From NCBI GenBank assembly GCA_016125165.1, contig WGMH01000001.1, forward strand, positions 186,001 to 250,000: a stretch of DNA of 64,000 nucleotides, read 5' to 3'. Positions 17,090 to 25,390 of the stretch are shown piece after piece (within the stretch, counting starts at the first letter, position 1; each line of letters starts with the position of its first letter). The notes below the pieces were generated by a model, which saw only the letters and a program-made list of their open reading frames with translations, was not told the DNA's origin and did not search any database. This DNA is from Alphaproteobacteria bacterium. GTDB lineage: Bacteria > Pseudomonadota > Alphaproteobacteria > Micropepsales > Micropepsaceae. A program made the position numbers and the translations under genes.

Positions 17090-19225
17090 TCACTGAATGT
17101 TCAGCAGCGTGTCGTAAAGCTGCTGGACCACCTGCAGGATGCGCGCGCCCGCGGCATAGGCCTGCTGGTAGATCATCATGTTGGAAAGCTCTTCGTCGAG
17201 GTTGACGCCAGAGGTCTGCGCGGCGCGGTCTTCGGCTTCGGATTGCCGGTCGGACTGCGCGGTGGCATTGGCATCGGCGTTCTGGGTGCGGGTGGCGACA
17301 TCCTGATAGAGCCCGCCCGCATAATCGCCCAGCGTGGAAACCTGCGCGCCCAGCGCGCCGACCTTGGAGAAGGTTTCGCGGTTGCTGGCAATCTGCTGCA
17401 GGGCCAGAAGGCCGGACGCATCGCCATGATTGACGATCGCGTCGCCCGCGACAGCGCCGGAAAGTGAAGCAATACCGAAAGCGAGCTGATCGGGCGCGGA
17501 TGCAATCGCGTCACGCACGGCAAAATTGGAGGCAAAGCCGGAGGTGCTCTGCACACCAAGCCCGAACAGCGTGGTGAAGGTCATGTCCGTTGCGCCGCGC
17601 GCCGTGGTATCGCTCGTCACGTTCAGCGAATAGTTGCTGTAGGAATTGGCGGGCGTTGCCTTCAGTGCGCCGGACGCATCCAGCGAGAATGTCATGGAGC
17701 CGCCGAACGAGGTGTTCAGCGCGGTAACGACATCGCCCATCGTCATGCCGGCGACGACGCTGACGGATGCGGTGCGTGCAACCTCGCCATTGGGCCCCTT
17801 GAGCGTGAAGCTCATGGTGCCGCCCGCAGCAAGCCCACTGTCGTCGGTGGATTTGAAGCCGGTGCTGGTGAGGGTGGGCACATCGGACTGGACAAGATCG
17901 TTCAGACCGAAGAATTGCGAGAAGCCGGCGCCGCCGCGGCTGGCCGGATTGGACGCATCGTCCTGCACGACCACGCCATTGCTGCCGCTTGCCGCCAGGG
18001 AGAGTTTGCCATCGGTGAAACTGGCGGTGCCATTCGACCCCAGCGCCGTGTTGATCGCGTTGACCAGGCTGTCCACGGTCGAACCAATGGAACCGGAACT
18101 GCCGCCATCGATGGTGTAGGTGCCGGTATCGAAATCGACATCGACACGGCTGACCAGATTGCCATTGGCATCGGCGATCGCGACCGTGGTCCGGCCGGTG
18201 AAATTGAGCGCGTCTGTACCCATGAGGCCCGTGTTGCGGCCCGTGAGCATTGCCGGTGGCGGAAACGACGTGTTGGCATTGTGCTGCGCGTTCAGCGCCA
18301 GCGCGGTTTTCTGTGCCAAAGCGCCCAGTTCCTGCTTCAGGTCGCCGATGGTGCCATCACGTGTTTCGATCAAGCCCTTGAGCGAGCCGCCCGTGAGGTG
18401 CTGGTCGAAGGCAACGGTGGAACTGATCGCTTGCCCCGTCTGGCCGTTATATTCCTGATACTGGATGGAATTGAACGCGGTCGCGCCATTGGCCGCGGTG
18501 TAGGACAGCTGGGCATAATTGTCGGACACCAGGTTCAGGCCATCGGCGGTGGAGACCACCATCTGGCCATTGGCCTGCTCGGACACCTTGATATCGACAA
18601 GCTGCGAAAGCTGCTTGATTGCCAGATCGCGCTGATCGGCGATGCCGGAGCCGGACGTGCCCTGCGCCACCTCCGCCTGGATGAGCTTGTTGTACGAGGC
18701 GATCTGCTTGAGCAGCGTGTTGACCTGTCCAACCGAGGTGGACACCTGCTGATCGACCTGCTGCTGCACGGTGCTCAGCGAAGATGACAGCGTGGAAATG
18801 GTCGAGGCCAGCGATTGCAGGGAATTGAGCACGCCCTGCTGATTGGCACTTTGCGTCGGCGCCAGGGAAGCCGCACCGAACGAGGCGAACAGATCGCTCA
18901 GACGCGAAGTGAGTGAAGTGCCATCACCCGGTTTTCCCAGAAGGCCGTTGATCTGCGACAGAACGGTGCTCTGCGTTTGATACCGGCTGGCGGCCGAGGA
19001 CGCGGACAGCGCTTCCTGCTGCAGATATTTGTCCACGACTCGGCTGACATCGGAAATCTGCACGCCGCCAAGCTGCCCGGAGATCGACACCGCTGACATG
19101 CTGACCGTGCGGCGCGCATAGCCATCCGTGTTGAGGTTCGCGACGTTGTTGGAGACAACGCGCAAGGCGCTCTGATTGGCCTGAAGGGCGCTGAGCCCAT
19201 TCCCGAGAATTGCATTCAGCGACAC
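17090..19225 (-). CDS. flgK: Flagellar hook-associated protein 1 FlgK
   Basis: A 711-residue hook-associated protein. The N-terminus (SLNAILGNGLSALQANQ, then SNNVANLNTDGYARR) is the conserved axial-protein motif; the C-terminus (GVNLDEELSNMMIYQQAYAA and QVVQQLYDTLLNIQ) is the matching coiled strand. The long Ser/Thr/Gly-rich centre is the surface region. The start is the GTG at 19225: GGAG lies 7 bases upstream, and a sigma-54 promoter at 19266-19280 sits about 40 bases before it, which rules out the ATG at 19276 because that lies inside the promoter. Operon with flgL. Confidence 0.93.
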   Translation of the reverse strand: MSLNAILGNGLSALQANQSALRVVSNNVANLNTDGYARRTVSMSAVSISGQLGGVQISDVSRVVDKYLQQEALSASSAASRYQTQSTVLSQINGLLGKPGDGTSLTSRLSDLFASFGAASLAPTQSANQQGVLNSLQSLASTISTLSSSLSTVQQQVDQQVSTSVGQVNTLLKQIASYNKLIQAEVAQGTSGSGIADQRDLAIKQLSQLVDIKVSEQANGQMVVSTADGLNLVSDNYAQLSYTAANGATAFNSIQYQEYNGQTGQAISSTVAFDQHLTGGSLKGLIETRDGTIGDLKQELGALAQKTALALNAQHNANTSFPPPAMLTGRNTGLMGTDALNFTGRTTVAIADANGNLVSRVDVDFDTGTYTIDGGSSGSIGSTVDSLVNAINTALGSNGTASFTDGKLSLAASGSNGVVVQDDASNPASRGGAGFSQFFGLNDLVQSDVPTLTSTGFKSTDDSGLAAGGTMSFTLKGPNGEVARTASVSVVAGMTMGDVVTALNTSFGGSMTFSLDASGALKATPANSYSNYSLNVTSDTTARGATDMTFTTLFGLGVQSTSGFASNFAVRDAIASAPDQLAFGIASLSGAVAGDAIVNHGDASGLLALQQIASNRETFSKVGALGAQVSTLGDYAGGLYQDVATRTQNADANATAQSDRQSEAEDRAAQTSGVNLDEELSNMMIYQQAYAAGARILQVVQQLYDTLLNIQ

Positions 19226-19265
19226 GCGGCTACTCCGCAAAGCCTTTTGTGGCGAAGTGATGTTC

Positions 19266-19280
19266 GCAAGGGCCATGCCA
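19266..19280 (-). promoter_or_regulatory. Sigma-54 promoter of flgK-flgL
   Basis: Read on the minus strand: TGGCATGGCCCTTGC, with the invariant GG and GC exactly 10 bases apart (-24/-12 type, consensus TGGCAC-N5-TTGC). Transcription would start about 12 bases downstream, near 19254, leaving a leader of roughly 29 bases before the GTG of flgK. Confidence 0.82.
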
Positions 19281-19330
19281 GCAAAAGTCGCAGAAAAGCG
19301 GCGCAAAACTGGCAGAGGCGCCGGACGTGG

Positions 19331-19365
19331 CGGCAGCTTTTGCCGGGGTTGGGCAGAAGGTGCCG
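19331..19365. promoter_or_regulatory. Tandem FlbD-type (ftr) binding sites between flgK and fliK
   Basis: On the minus strand 19347-19331 reads CCCGGCAAAAGCTGCCG, 16 of 17 positions of the Caulobacter ftr consensus as I remember it (CCCGGCARAAMCNGCCG). A weaker second copy, TTGGGCAGAAGGTGCCG, runs on the plus strand at 19349-19365. They lie about 50 bases upstream of the flgK promoter and about 70-85 bases upstream of the fliK promoter, the enhancer range for a sigma-54 activator. FlbD itself is encoded at 27451. Confidence 0.65.
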
Positions 19366-19432
19366 CGCAAAAACACGCGTGGCGAATTCTGCAAAACGCA
19401 CGATAACGCAAGAATTGCGCGCAAATCGAAAG

Positions 19433-19448
19433 TGGTCCGGCCCTTGCT
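19433..19448 (+). promoter_or_regulatory. Sigma-54 promoter of fliK (hook operon)
   Basis: TGGTCCGGCCCTTGCT: GG and GC are exactly 10 bases apart and the -12 element is TTGCT. The start site would fall near 19459, about 23 bases before the GTG of fliK. With the flgK promoter it makes a divergent sigma-54 pair, the same arrangement as the Caulobacter flaN/flbG region. Confidence 0.8.
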
Positions 19449-19481
19449 ACGAGGCCTGCGGCAAAACATGGACCGGACGTC

Positions 19482-21083
19482 GTGACGTCAGTTGCAACAC
19501 AGGCAGTCGCCACCACAAATGCTCCGATCACCGCGATCAGCGCGGGCGATCCGGCATCGGCTTTCTTCGCGAACGCGGACTTCCCGGCCTTCGCGTCGCT
19601 GCTGCAGAATATTCAGGACGCGACGCCGGCGGCGAACGCCGATGCGGCCAACATGAACATGGACGCGCAAACGCAGATGACCAGCAACAACACGCTTGCC
19701 AGCCTGCTCGATGCCGCGCGCAAGAACGTCAGCGATACTGCCGGCCTGAAGCTGATGGCCATGCTGAAGCAGGGCGCAGCACCGGTGCAGATTCTGAATG
19801 CGCCAACCGATACGGCGGCAACGCCGGATGCCGACGCTTCCGCCACCACGGCAGATGCCAACACCGCATCCGACAGCACCGACAATGGCACGCTGGCAAG
19901 CCTTGCAGCCTCGCTGCTGGCGCAAGCGCCCGAAGCGATGCGCCCGGCGGTGATCGAGAAACTGAAGGCGCGCGGAATCGATCTGGAAGCGTTGGCGGCT
20001 GGAAAGACCGGCACAGGCGCGAATGCGGGCACCGACATTGGCGCGCGCACGCCGCTCCCCATACGCGATGGCGCCCACACGCTTCCCATCGTGCAGCCGC
20101 GGCAGGGAACCGAAGCGCAATCGCAGGCACAGCCTGACCCAACCGACGCCACAGCGGCCGCGAACGACACGGCGAAGCTGGTGGCCGCCTTCCGCCAGGC
20201 CATGACAGACGTGATGGCGGGCAAGGATGCACAGCACACCGCCAGATCGGCGGAGACCCAACAGACCGCGCAAGCATGCGCCCCACAGGCACAGCAGGTG
20301 AGCGCGCTCGCGCAGCAGGCACAGCGCAACGCGGCGCCTGCGGATATGACCGTTGCACAGAGCGTTCCCGCGCGCTTCGGCGGCACCGGCGGCGATACGA
20401 GCGGCAACAGCAGCGACAATGCCCGCCGCGACAACCGCAATCCGCCGGATCGCACCGATCCATCGGCAATCCCGGCCGCACAGCGCAGCGCGCCGCAGGC
20501 CCCGGCGACGCAGGCAGCGCAGGCCAGCTTTTCGGCAGACACCGGCACGCAGGCCGCAGCGCAAGCCAGCGCCATCAGCGGGCAGACGGCGCAAGCCACG
20601 CCAGCTTCCACCATTTCCGCCGCGCTGCACGTGCAGCAGCAGGCGCAGCCTCATCAGGCGCAGCCAGATATCAACGCGCTGGCCGTGAACATCGCCGCCA
20701 AATCAGAAAGCGGTGCAAAGCATTTCGACATTCGCCTCGATCCGCCGGAACTTGGCCGCATCGACGTGCGCCTCTCGGTGGACGACAGCGGCAAGGCGCA
20801 GGCCCATCTGACGGCAGACAGCCAGTCCACGCTCGATCTTCTGCAGCGCGACTCCCGTTCGCTGGAACGCTCGCTGAAGGATGCGGGACTGGATCTGGCG
20901 AACAACGGACTCAATTTCTCGCTCAAGGGTCAGGAGCGGCAAAGCGGCAACAATGACGGCAAAGGCGCAGCGCGCGGCCGCCAGCTTTCCGTGAGCGCGG
21001 TGGCAGCCGAAGGGCCCGCCGCCGCAACGATCTCTCAATCCTCGCTCGCGCACGGCGATGTGCGCCTCGACATCAGGGTGTAA
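19482..21083 (+). CDS. fliK: Flagellar hook-length control protein FliK
   Basis: A 533-residue protein with the FliK layout: a long Ala/Thr/Gln-rich, low-complexity N-terminal two thirds (about residues 1-400, the secreted molecular ruler) and a compact C-terminal Flg_hook domain (about 405-490: FDIRLDPPELGRIDVRLSVD then LLQRDSRSLERSLKDAGLDL), which switches the export gate from hook to filament substrates. The GTG at 19482 is the first possible start after the sigma-54 promoter at 19433. It is followed after 5 bases by flgD. Confidence 0.92.
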   Translation: MTSVATQAVATTNAPITAISAGDPASAFFANADFPAFASLLQNIQDATPAANADAANMNMDAQTQMTSNNTLASLLDAARKNVSDTAGLKLMAMLKQGAAPVQILNAPTDTAATPDADASATTADANTASDSTDNGTLASLAASLLAQAPEAMRPAVIEKLKARGIDLEALAAGKTGTGANAGTDIGARTPLPIRDGAHTLPIVQPRQGTEAQSQAQPDPTDATAAANDTAKLVAAFRQAMTDVMAGKDAQHTARSAETQQTAQACAPQAQQVSALAQQAQRNAAPADMTVAQSVPARFGGTGGDTSGNSSDNARRDNRNPPDRTDPSAIPAAQRSAPQAPATQAAQASFSADTGTQAAAQASAISGQTAQATPASTISAALHVQQQAQPHQAQPDINALAVNIAAKSESGAKHFDIRLDPPELGRIDVRLSVDDSGKAQAHLTADSQSTLDLLQRDSRSLERSLKDAGLDLANNGLNFSLKGQERQSGNNDGKGAARGRQLSVSAVAAEGPAAATISQSSLAHGDVRLDIRV

Positions 21084-21088
21084 GCATC

Positions 21089-21742
21089 ATGGTCACAAGC
21101 GTCGATTCCGCCACAACGGCCGCAGCCTCGACAAGCGCCACCAAGCAGCTCGCGAGCAATTTCGACACGTTCCTGACCCTGCTGACCACGCAGCTGCAGA
21201 ATCAGGATCCGCTCTCGCCGATGGATTCCAACCAGTTCACCCAGCAGCTGGTGGCCTATAGCCAGGTCGAACAGCAGATCAACACCAATGACAGCCTGAA
21301 ATCGCTGATCTCACTGACGCAGAGCCGCGCATCAACCGATGCGGTCAATTACCTGGGCAAGAGCGTCAGCATCACCAGCGGTCACGCCCAGTTGTCGGAC
21401 GGTCAGGCCGAATGGACCTATGCGCTGGGCACCGGCGCGACGAGTTCGACGCTTACCGTTACCGATGCCAACGGCAAGGTCGTTTACACGCACAACGGCG
21501 AAACGGGCGAAGGCCAGCACACCTTCGACTGGGACGGCACGGACAATAACGGCCAGCAGCTCGACGATGGCGTGTATTCGCTCAGCGTCACCGCAAAGGC
21601 CGCGGACGGCACGGCCGTCGAAAGCGCGGTGGCGAGCAAAGGCATCGTCACCGAAGTGAATTTCACCGGCACCGAACCCCTCCTGATGATCGGATCCATG
21701 GCGGTTCCGCTCAGCCAGGCCGCGGCGGTGCGCACGCCCTGA
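21089..21742 (+). CDS. flgD: Flagellar hook assembly scaffold FlgD
   Basis: A 217-residue hook cap protein. The N-terminal FlgD signature (NFDTFLTLLTTQLQNQDPLSP then NQFTQQLVAYSQVEQQ, residues 24-66) is followed by a Tudor-like/FlgD_ig region (about 105-190) with the Gly-Asp pattern FDWDGTDNNGQQLDDGVYSL. It caps the growing hook and is absent from the finished structure. It lies between fliK (5 bases) and flgE (96 bases) in the hook operon. Confidence 0.96.
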   Translation: MVTSVDSATTAAASTSATKQLASNFDTFLTLLTTQLQNQDPLSPMDSNQFTQQLVAYSQVEQQINTNDSLKSLISLTQSRASTDAVNYLGKSVSITSGHAQLSDGQAEWTYALGTGATSSTLTVTDANGKVVYTHNGETGEGQHTFDWDGTDNNGQQLDDGVYSLSVTAKAADGTAVESAVASKGIVTEVNFTGTEPLLMIGSMAVPLSQAAAVRTP

Positions 21743-21838
21743 CAAGGGCATGCCGCTTCAGAAGACGCGGCGAAGAACACAGCGGATGGCATTCCGAAGG
21801 ATGCCTTGCCGGGATGATTTGAAACAGAGGAACACACC

Positions 21839-23158
21839 ATGAGTCTCTATGGCGCCCTGATGACCGGGGTTTCGGGTCTGAATGCAAACAGCAATGCCCT
21901 TAGCATCGCCTCGTCCAACATCGCGAACGTCAACACCATCGGTTACAAGACGAGCGAAGCCTCCTTCTCCACGCTGCTTGCCTCCTCGGTGCGCGCGGGC
22001 GATGTCGGCTCCTCGGGCGTGACCGCCTACAGTTCGCAGAATGTGAGCCAGCAGGGCCTTCTGGCGAGCACCAATTCCTCGACCGACCTTGCGATTTCCG
22101 GCAACGGCTTCTTCGTGGTCAGCAAGACCCCGGATACGGCAACAAGCACGGCCCAGTACTATACGCGCGCCGGCGATTTCCGCCCCGATGCCTCCGGCAA
22201 TCTGCGCAATTCCTCCGGCTACTACCTGCTCGGCTGGGAACTGGATGCCAACGGTGCGGTGCCATCCGACCGCAATGCCCTGGTGCCGGTGAACGTCAGC
22301 GCGCTGGCCGGCAAGGCGACGCCGACAAGCACCATGGCGTTCAAGGCGAACCTGCAGGCAACTGCCGACGTCAACTCCACCTACACCACCGGCGACATGT
22401 ATGCGGGCAACGTGACGCCGGATTTCCAGCGCACGGTGAACGTTTACGACAGCCAGGGCGGCACGCAGCCGATCCAGCTCTCCTTCGTGAAAACCGGTGC
22501 GAACACCTGGTCCTACGAAGTCACCTATCAGGGTGATGCCGCCAACATCGGCGGCACGACCAACAACCCGATCTACAGCGGCACGATGTCGTTCAACGAG
22601 GACGGCACGCTCGCCAATGCCGACACGTCGATCACGCCCGCAACCGGATCCCTGTCGATCACCATTCCGTGGGCCTCCTCTTCGGGTCTTGCGCCACAGA
22701 GCTTCAACCTCGATCTGGGCACGGTCGGCACCTCCAGCGGCCTGACGCAATTCTCCAGCGCCTCGACGCTGATCTCCTCGCAGGTGGACGGCGCACTTTA
22801 CGGTTCGATCTCCGGCGTTTCGATCGACAACGAAGGTTATGTGACCGCGCAGTTCTCGAACGGCCTGTCGCAGCGCGTTTACAAGGTTCCGGTGGCGCTG
22901 TTCTCCAATCCGGATGGCCTGACCGCGTCGTCCGGCAACGCGTTCTCGGCTTCGGAATCTTCGGGCAACGCGACGATCTCGGAAGCCGCAACCGGCAGCG
23001 CAGGCGGCATCAACGCGTCGGCGCTGGAGAGCTCGACAGTCGATCTGGCGCACGAGTTCACAAATCTCATCACCACGCAGCGCGCCTATTCGGCATCCGC
23101 ACGCATCATCACCACGGCGTCGGAGATGCTCGATCAGCTGTTGCAGATGGGACGTTAA
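21839..23158 (+). CDS. flgE: Flagellar hook protein FlgE
   Basis: A 439-residue hook subunit. The N-terminal axial motif (MTGVSGLNANSNALSIASSN, residues 8-27) and the C-terminal coiled strand (VDLAHEFTNLITTQRAYSASARII) are conserved; the middle contains the FlgE domains (DLAISGNGFFVVS, YTRAGDF). Hundreds of copies make the flexible hook. No canonical sigma-54 site was found in the 96 bases upstream, so expression from the fliK promoter is likely. A hairpin follows the stop. Confidence 0.96.
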   Translation: MSLYGALMTGVSGLNANSNALSIASSNIANVNTIGYKTSEASFSTLLASSVRAGDVGSSGVTAYSSQNVSQQGLLASTNSSTDLAISGNGFFVVSKTPDTATSTAQYYTRAGDFRPDASGNLRNSSGYYLLGWELDANGAVPSDRNALVPVNVSALAGKATPTSTMAFKANLQATADVNSTYTTGDMYAGNVTPDFQRTVNVYDSQGGTQPIQLSFVKTGANTWSYEVTYQGDAANIGGTTNNPIYSGTMSFNEDGTLANADTSITPATGSLSITIPWASSSGLAPQSFNLDLGTVGTSSGLTQFSSASTLISSQVDGALYGSISGVSIDNEGYVTAQFSNGLSQRVYKVPVALFSNPDGLTASSGNAFSASESSGNATISEAATGSAGGINASALESSTVDLAHEFTNLITTQRAYSASARIITTASEMLDQLLQMGR

Positions 23159-23165
23159 GAAAATT

Positions 23166-23202
23166 CGCGAGGCGTTTCGCGCAAACGTGCGCCTCGCGGT
23201 TT
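23166..23202 (+). terminator. Terminator-like hairpin after flgE
   Basis: CGCGAGGCG (23166-23174) pairs perfectly with CGCCTCGCG (23190-23198), followed by GTTTC. The stem is strong but the loop (15 bases) is long and the T-run short. It closes the fliK-flgD-flgE unit before sciP. Confidence 0.55.
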
Positions 23203-23231
23203 CAGATTTCGTGTGAATTGGAACATCGCTT

Positions 23232-23246
23232 TTACCGCTTCATTTA
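23232..23246 (+). promoter_or_regulatory. CtrA-box-like site upstream of sciP
   Basis: TTAC-N7-TTTA, two mismatches from the CtrA consensus TTAA-N7-TTAA, 75 bases before the sciP start. The same bases form a direct repeat of TTTACC. CtrA control of sciP is known in Caulobacter; here it is inferred from a weak match. Confidence 0.35.
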
Positions 23247-23321
23247 CCCTGTGACTAAGGCCTTTCTTAAAGCGGCTACGGTTATGTTGCGTATGGGTGA
23301 TGGAGTTTGGAGTTGATAACA

Positions 23322-23597
23322 ATGGTAGACGACCGCAGGGGGCGCGTGAGCTACGTAATCGGGCCTGATGGCAGCCCGCTTACGCTCTCGGATCTTCCGC
23401 CGCCGAATACGAAGCGCTGGGTGATCCGCCGCAAGGCAGAAGTTGTTGCCGCCGTGCGCGGCGGGCTTCTCAGCCTGGACGAAGCATGCCGTCGCTATAC
23501 GCTGACGGTGGAGGAATTCCTTGCATGGCAGCGCGCCATCGACAGGCATGGCATGCCCGGCCTGCGTGCCACGCGCGTGCAGCAGTATCGTCACTGA
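23322..23597 (+). CDS. sciP: CtrA inhibitor SciP (DUF1153 family)
   Basis: A 91-residue protein that closely matches SciP: YVIGPDGSPLTLSDLPPPNT, then RWVIRRKAEVVAAVRGGLLS, then a helix-turn-helix-like segment (DEACRRYTLTVEEFLAWQRAID) and the terminal QQYRH. In Caulobacter, SciP binds CtrA in the stalked/pre-divisional phase and stops it from recruiting RNA polymerase, limiting CtrA-driven flagellar genes. The ATG at 23322 has GGAG about 9 bases upstream; a TTG at 23307 would add five residues. It sits between flgE and fliF, as I recall for Caulobacter. Confidence 0.93.
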   Translation: MVDDRRGRVSYVIGPDGSPLTLSDLPPPNTKRWVIRRKAEVVAAVRGGLLSLDEACRRYTLTVEEFLAWQRAIDRHGMPGLRATRVQQYRH

Positions 23598-23669
23598 CGC
23601 GCGAGGAACAAATCGTTAGCGAATTCTTACCGCCGCGCGGATGAAAAGGTTCTGCGCGGCCCGGCGTGC

Positions 23670-23684
23670 TTAATCCGAAATTTA
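23670..23684 (+). promoter_or_regulatory. CtrA box upstream of the fliF operon
   Basis: TTAA-N7-TTTA, one mismatch from TTAA-N7-TTAA, 77 bases before the fliF start. A weaker TTAG-N7-TTAC lies at 23616-23630. Class II flagellar operons led by fliF are CtrA-activated in Caulobacter; the same role is inferred here. Confidence 0.6.
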
Positions 23685-23691
23685 CCCAATC

Positions 23692-23707
23692 CCCGGCAAT
23701 GTTTGCC
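23692..23707 (+). promoter_or_regulatory. Possible FlbD (ftr-like) site near the fliF start
   Basis: CCCGGCAATGTTTGCC matches about 12 of 17 positions of the remembered ftr consensus and lies just downstream of the CtrA box. In Caulobacter FlbD represses fliF from a site in this position; the match here is partial. Confidence 0.3.
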
Positions 23708-23761
23708 TAGCACCGCGGGGCAGACATCACCCCCCGCGCATGTTTTGGCGAGGGATCGACA

Positions 23762-25387
23762 TTGCCGGATTTTCTCAAAGCTGTGGGCGCCGCGCGTTTC
23801 GGCGTGATGGCCGGTGTCGCCGCGGCATTGACCGCGTTCTTTCTCTATGTGGCAGGTGTTATCGCAGAGCCGCCCAAAGCCATTCTGTTTGCAGGCCTTG
23901 AACCGCGCGATGCTGCCGCCGTAACCGCGAAGCTCGATGCGCTCGCGGTTCCCTATGACGCCAAGGGCGATGGCGGCACCATCATGGTTCCCGCCGACCA
24001 GGTGACGAAGCTGCGCATGGAACTGGCGTCGGAGAATCTTCCCGCCGCCGGCGTGGGCTATGAGATCTTCGACAAGTCCGACGCCTTCGGCACCACATCA
24101 TTCGTGCAGAACGTCAACAAGCTGCGCGCGCTGGAAGGCGAACTGGCGCGCTCGATCCAGACCATCGAAGGAATTGCCAGCGCCCGCGTGCATCTTGTGG
24201 TGCCCGAACGGCAGATTTTCTCGCGTGAGGCACAGGCTCCCTCAGGGTCCGTCGTCCTGAAGACGCGCGGCGTGATGGACCGCGAACAGGTCGCTGCCAT
24301 TCAGCATCTGGTGGCCGCCGCCGTGCAGGGTCTCGACCCCGAACGCGTCGCCATTGTCGATGACAAGGGCAATCTTCTGGCCGGTGGCGAGGAACGCACC
24401 GGACCCGAAGCCACCGCCGCACGCGAAGAACAATACACCACCGGCTTTGAAGACCGCATGCGCCAGCGCATCGAATCCATCGTGGAAAGCGTGGTGGGAC
24501 CGGGACATGTGCGCGTGCAGCTTGCCGCCGACATGAACTTCAATCACATCAGCGAAACCTCGGAAACCTACGATCCCGATTCCAAGGTCGTGCGTTCCAC
24601 GCAAAGCGTTTCCTCCGACGCCACCGACACAAACGGCACCAGCAACGCAGTTTCGGTCGCCAATGCGCTGCCCGGACAAAACAGCGCCAGCGGCACCGAT
24701 GGCACGAAATCCTCAAATAACCGCAGCGAAGAGACGACGAATTACGAGATTTCCAAGACCGTGCGCACCTCCACCCAGGAAGGCGGCGTTCTGAAGCGCA
24801 TCTCTGTTGCCGTGGCCGTCGACGGCGCGGTCGCAACCGATGCCGCGGGCAAGACCACTTATACGCCGCGCACATCCACCGAGCTGAAGCAGATCGAAAC
24901 GCTCGTGAAGTCCGCCATGGGCTATAACAAGACGCGCGGCGATGAAGTCGAAGTCGTGAACATGCCGTTCGCGCGTCTCGACACCGGCCCTGCCACGCCC
25001 GCACCCGAGCCCCTGCTCGGGCTGGATGGCGCGATGTGGTTCAAGATCATCGAGGCGGGCATCCTGTCGCTGGCCGCGCTCCTGATCGGTCTCTTCGTTG
25101 TGCGCCCGCTGATCGCGCGCATGTTCGCGCCGGTTTCCTACAGCCCTGCCGCGCCGGCGCTGATGCATGCGCCGCAAACGGCCGGCGCCCTGCCCGCGCC
25201 GCAACAGACACAGACCGACGCCGACGGCCCCGCCGCATTGCCGCAGCCGAAGGAAAACATGATCGACATCTCCCGCATCGAAGGCCAGGTGCGCGAGTCC
25301 TCCATCCGCAAGGTTGGCGAAGTTGTCGAAGCGCATCCGGAAGAAGCGCTCGCGATCCTTCGCACCTGGCTGCATCAACCGGTGTAA
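23762..25387 (+). CDS. fliF: Flagellar MS-ring protein FliF
   Basis: A 541-residue inner-membrane ring protein. The first helix is at about residues 14-33 (FGVMAGVAAALTAFFLYVAG); the periplasmic YscJ/FliF domains follow (AILFAGLEPRDAAAV, then GYEIFDKSDAFGTTSFVQN and ALEGELARSIQTIEGIASARV), then a Ser/Asn-rich insert, a second helix near 425-447 (IIEAGILSLAALLIGLFVVRP) and a cytoplasmic tail that binds FliG. It starts with TTG at 23762 behind GAGGGA; no better ATG lies upstream. First gene of the fliF-flhG run, 3 bases before fliG. Confidence 0.95.
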   Translation: MPDFLKAVGAARFGVMAGVAAALTAFFLYVAGVIAEPPKAILFAGLEPRDAAAVTAKLDALAVPYDAKGDGGTIMVPADQVTKLRMELASENLPAAGVGYEIFDKSDAFGTTSFVQNVNKLRALEGELARSIQTIEGIASARVHLVVPERQIFSREAQAPSGSVVLKTRGVMDREQVAAIQHLVAAAVQGLDPERVAIVDDKGNLLAGGEERTGPEATAAREEQYTTGFEDRMRQRIESIVESVVGPGHVRVQLAADMNFNHISETSETYDPDSKVVRSTQSVSSDATDTNGTSNAVSVANALPGQNSASGTDGTKSSNNRSEETTNYEISKTVRTSTQEGGVLKRISVAVAVDGAVATDAAGKTTYTPRTSTELKQIETLVKSAMGYNKTRGDEVEVVNMPFARLDTGPATPAPEPLLGLDGAMWFKIIEAGILSLAALLIGLFVVRPLIARMFAPVSYSPAAPALMHAPQTAGALPAPQQTQTDADGPAALPQPKENMIDISRIEGQVRESSIRKVGEVVEAHPEEALAILRTWLHQPV

Positions 25388-25390
25388 GAC

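Noticed and set aside
19226..19531. Upstream starts for FlgK (ATG at 19276 or the frame open to 19531)
   Set aside because: The extension has no similarity to axial proteins and runs through the sigma-54 promoter and ftr sites; the GTG at 19225 has a good ribosome site.
21743..21838. Sigma-54 promoter in front of flgE
   Set aside because: No GG-N10-GC pair at the right spacing was found on checking each GG; flgE is probably read from the fliK promoter.
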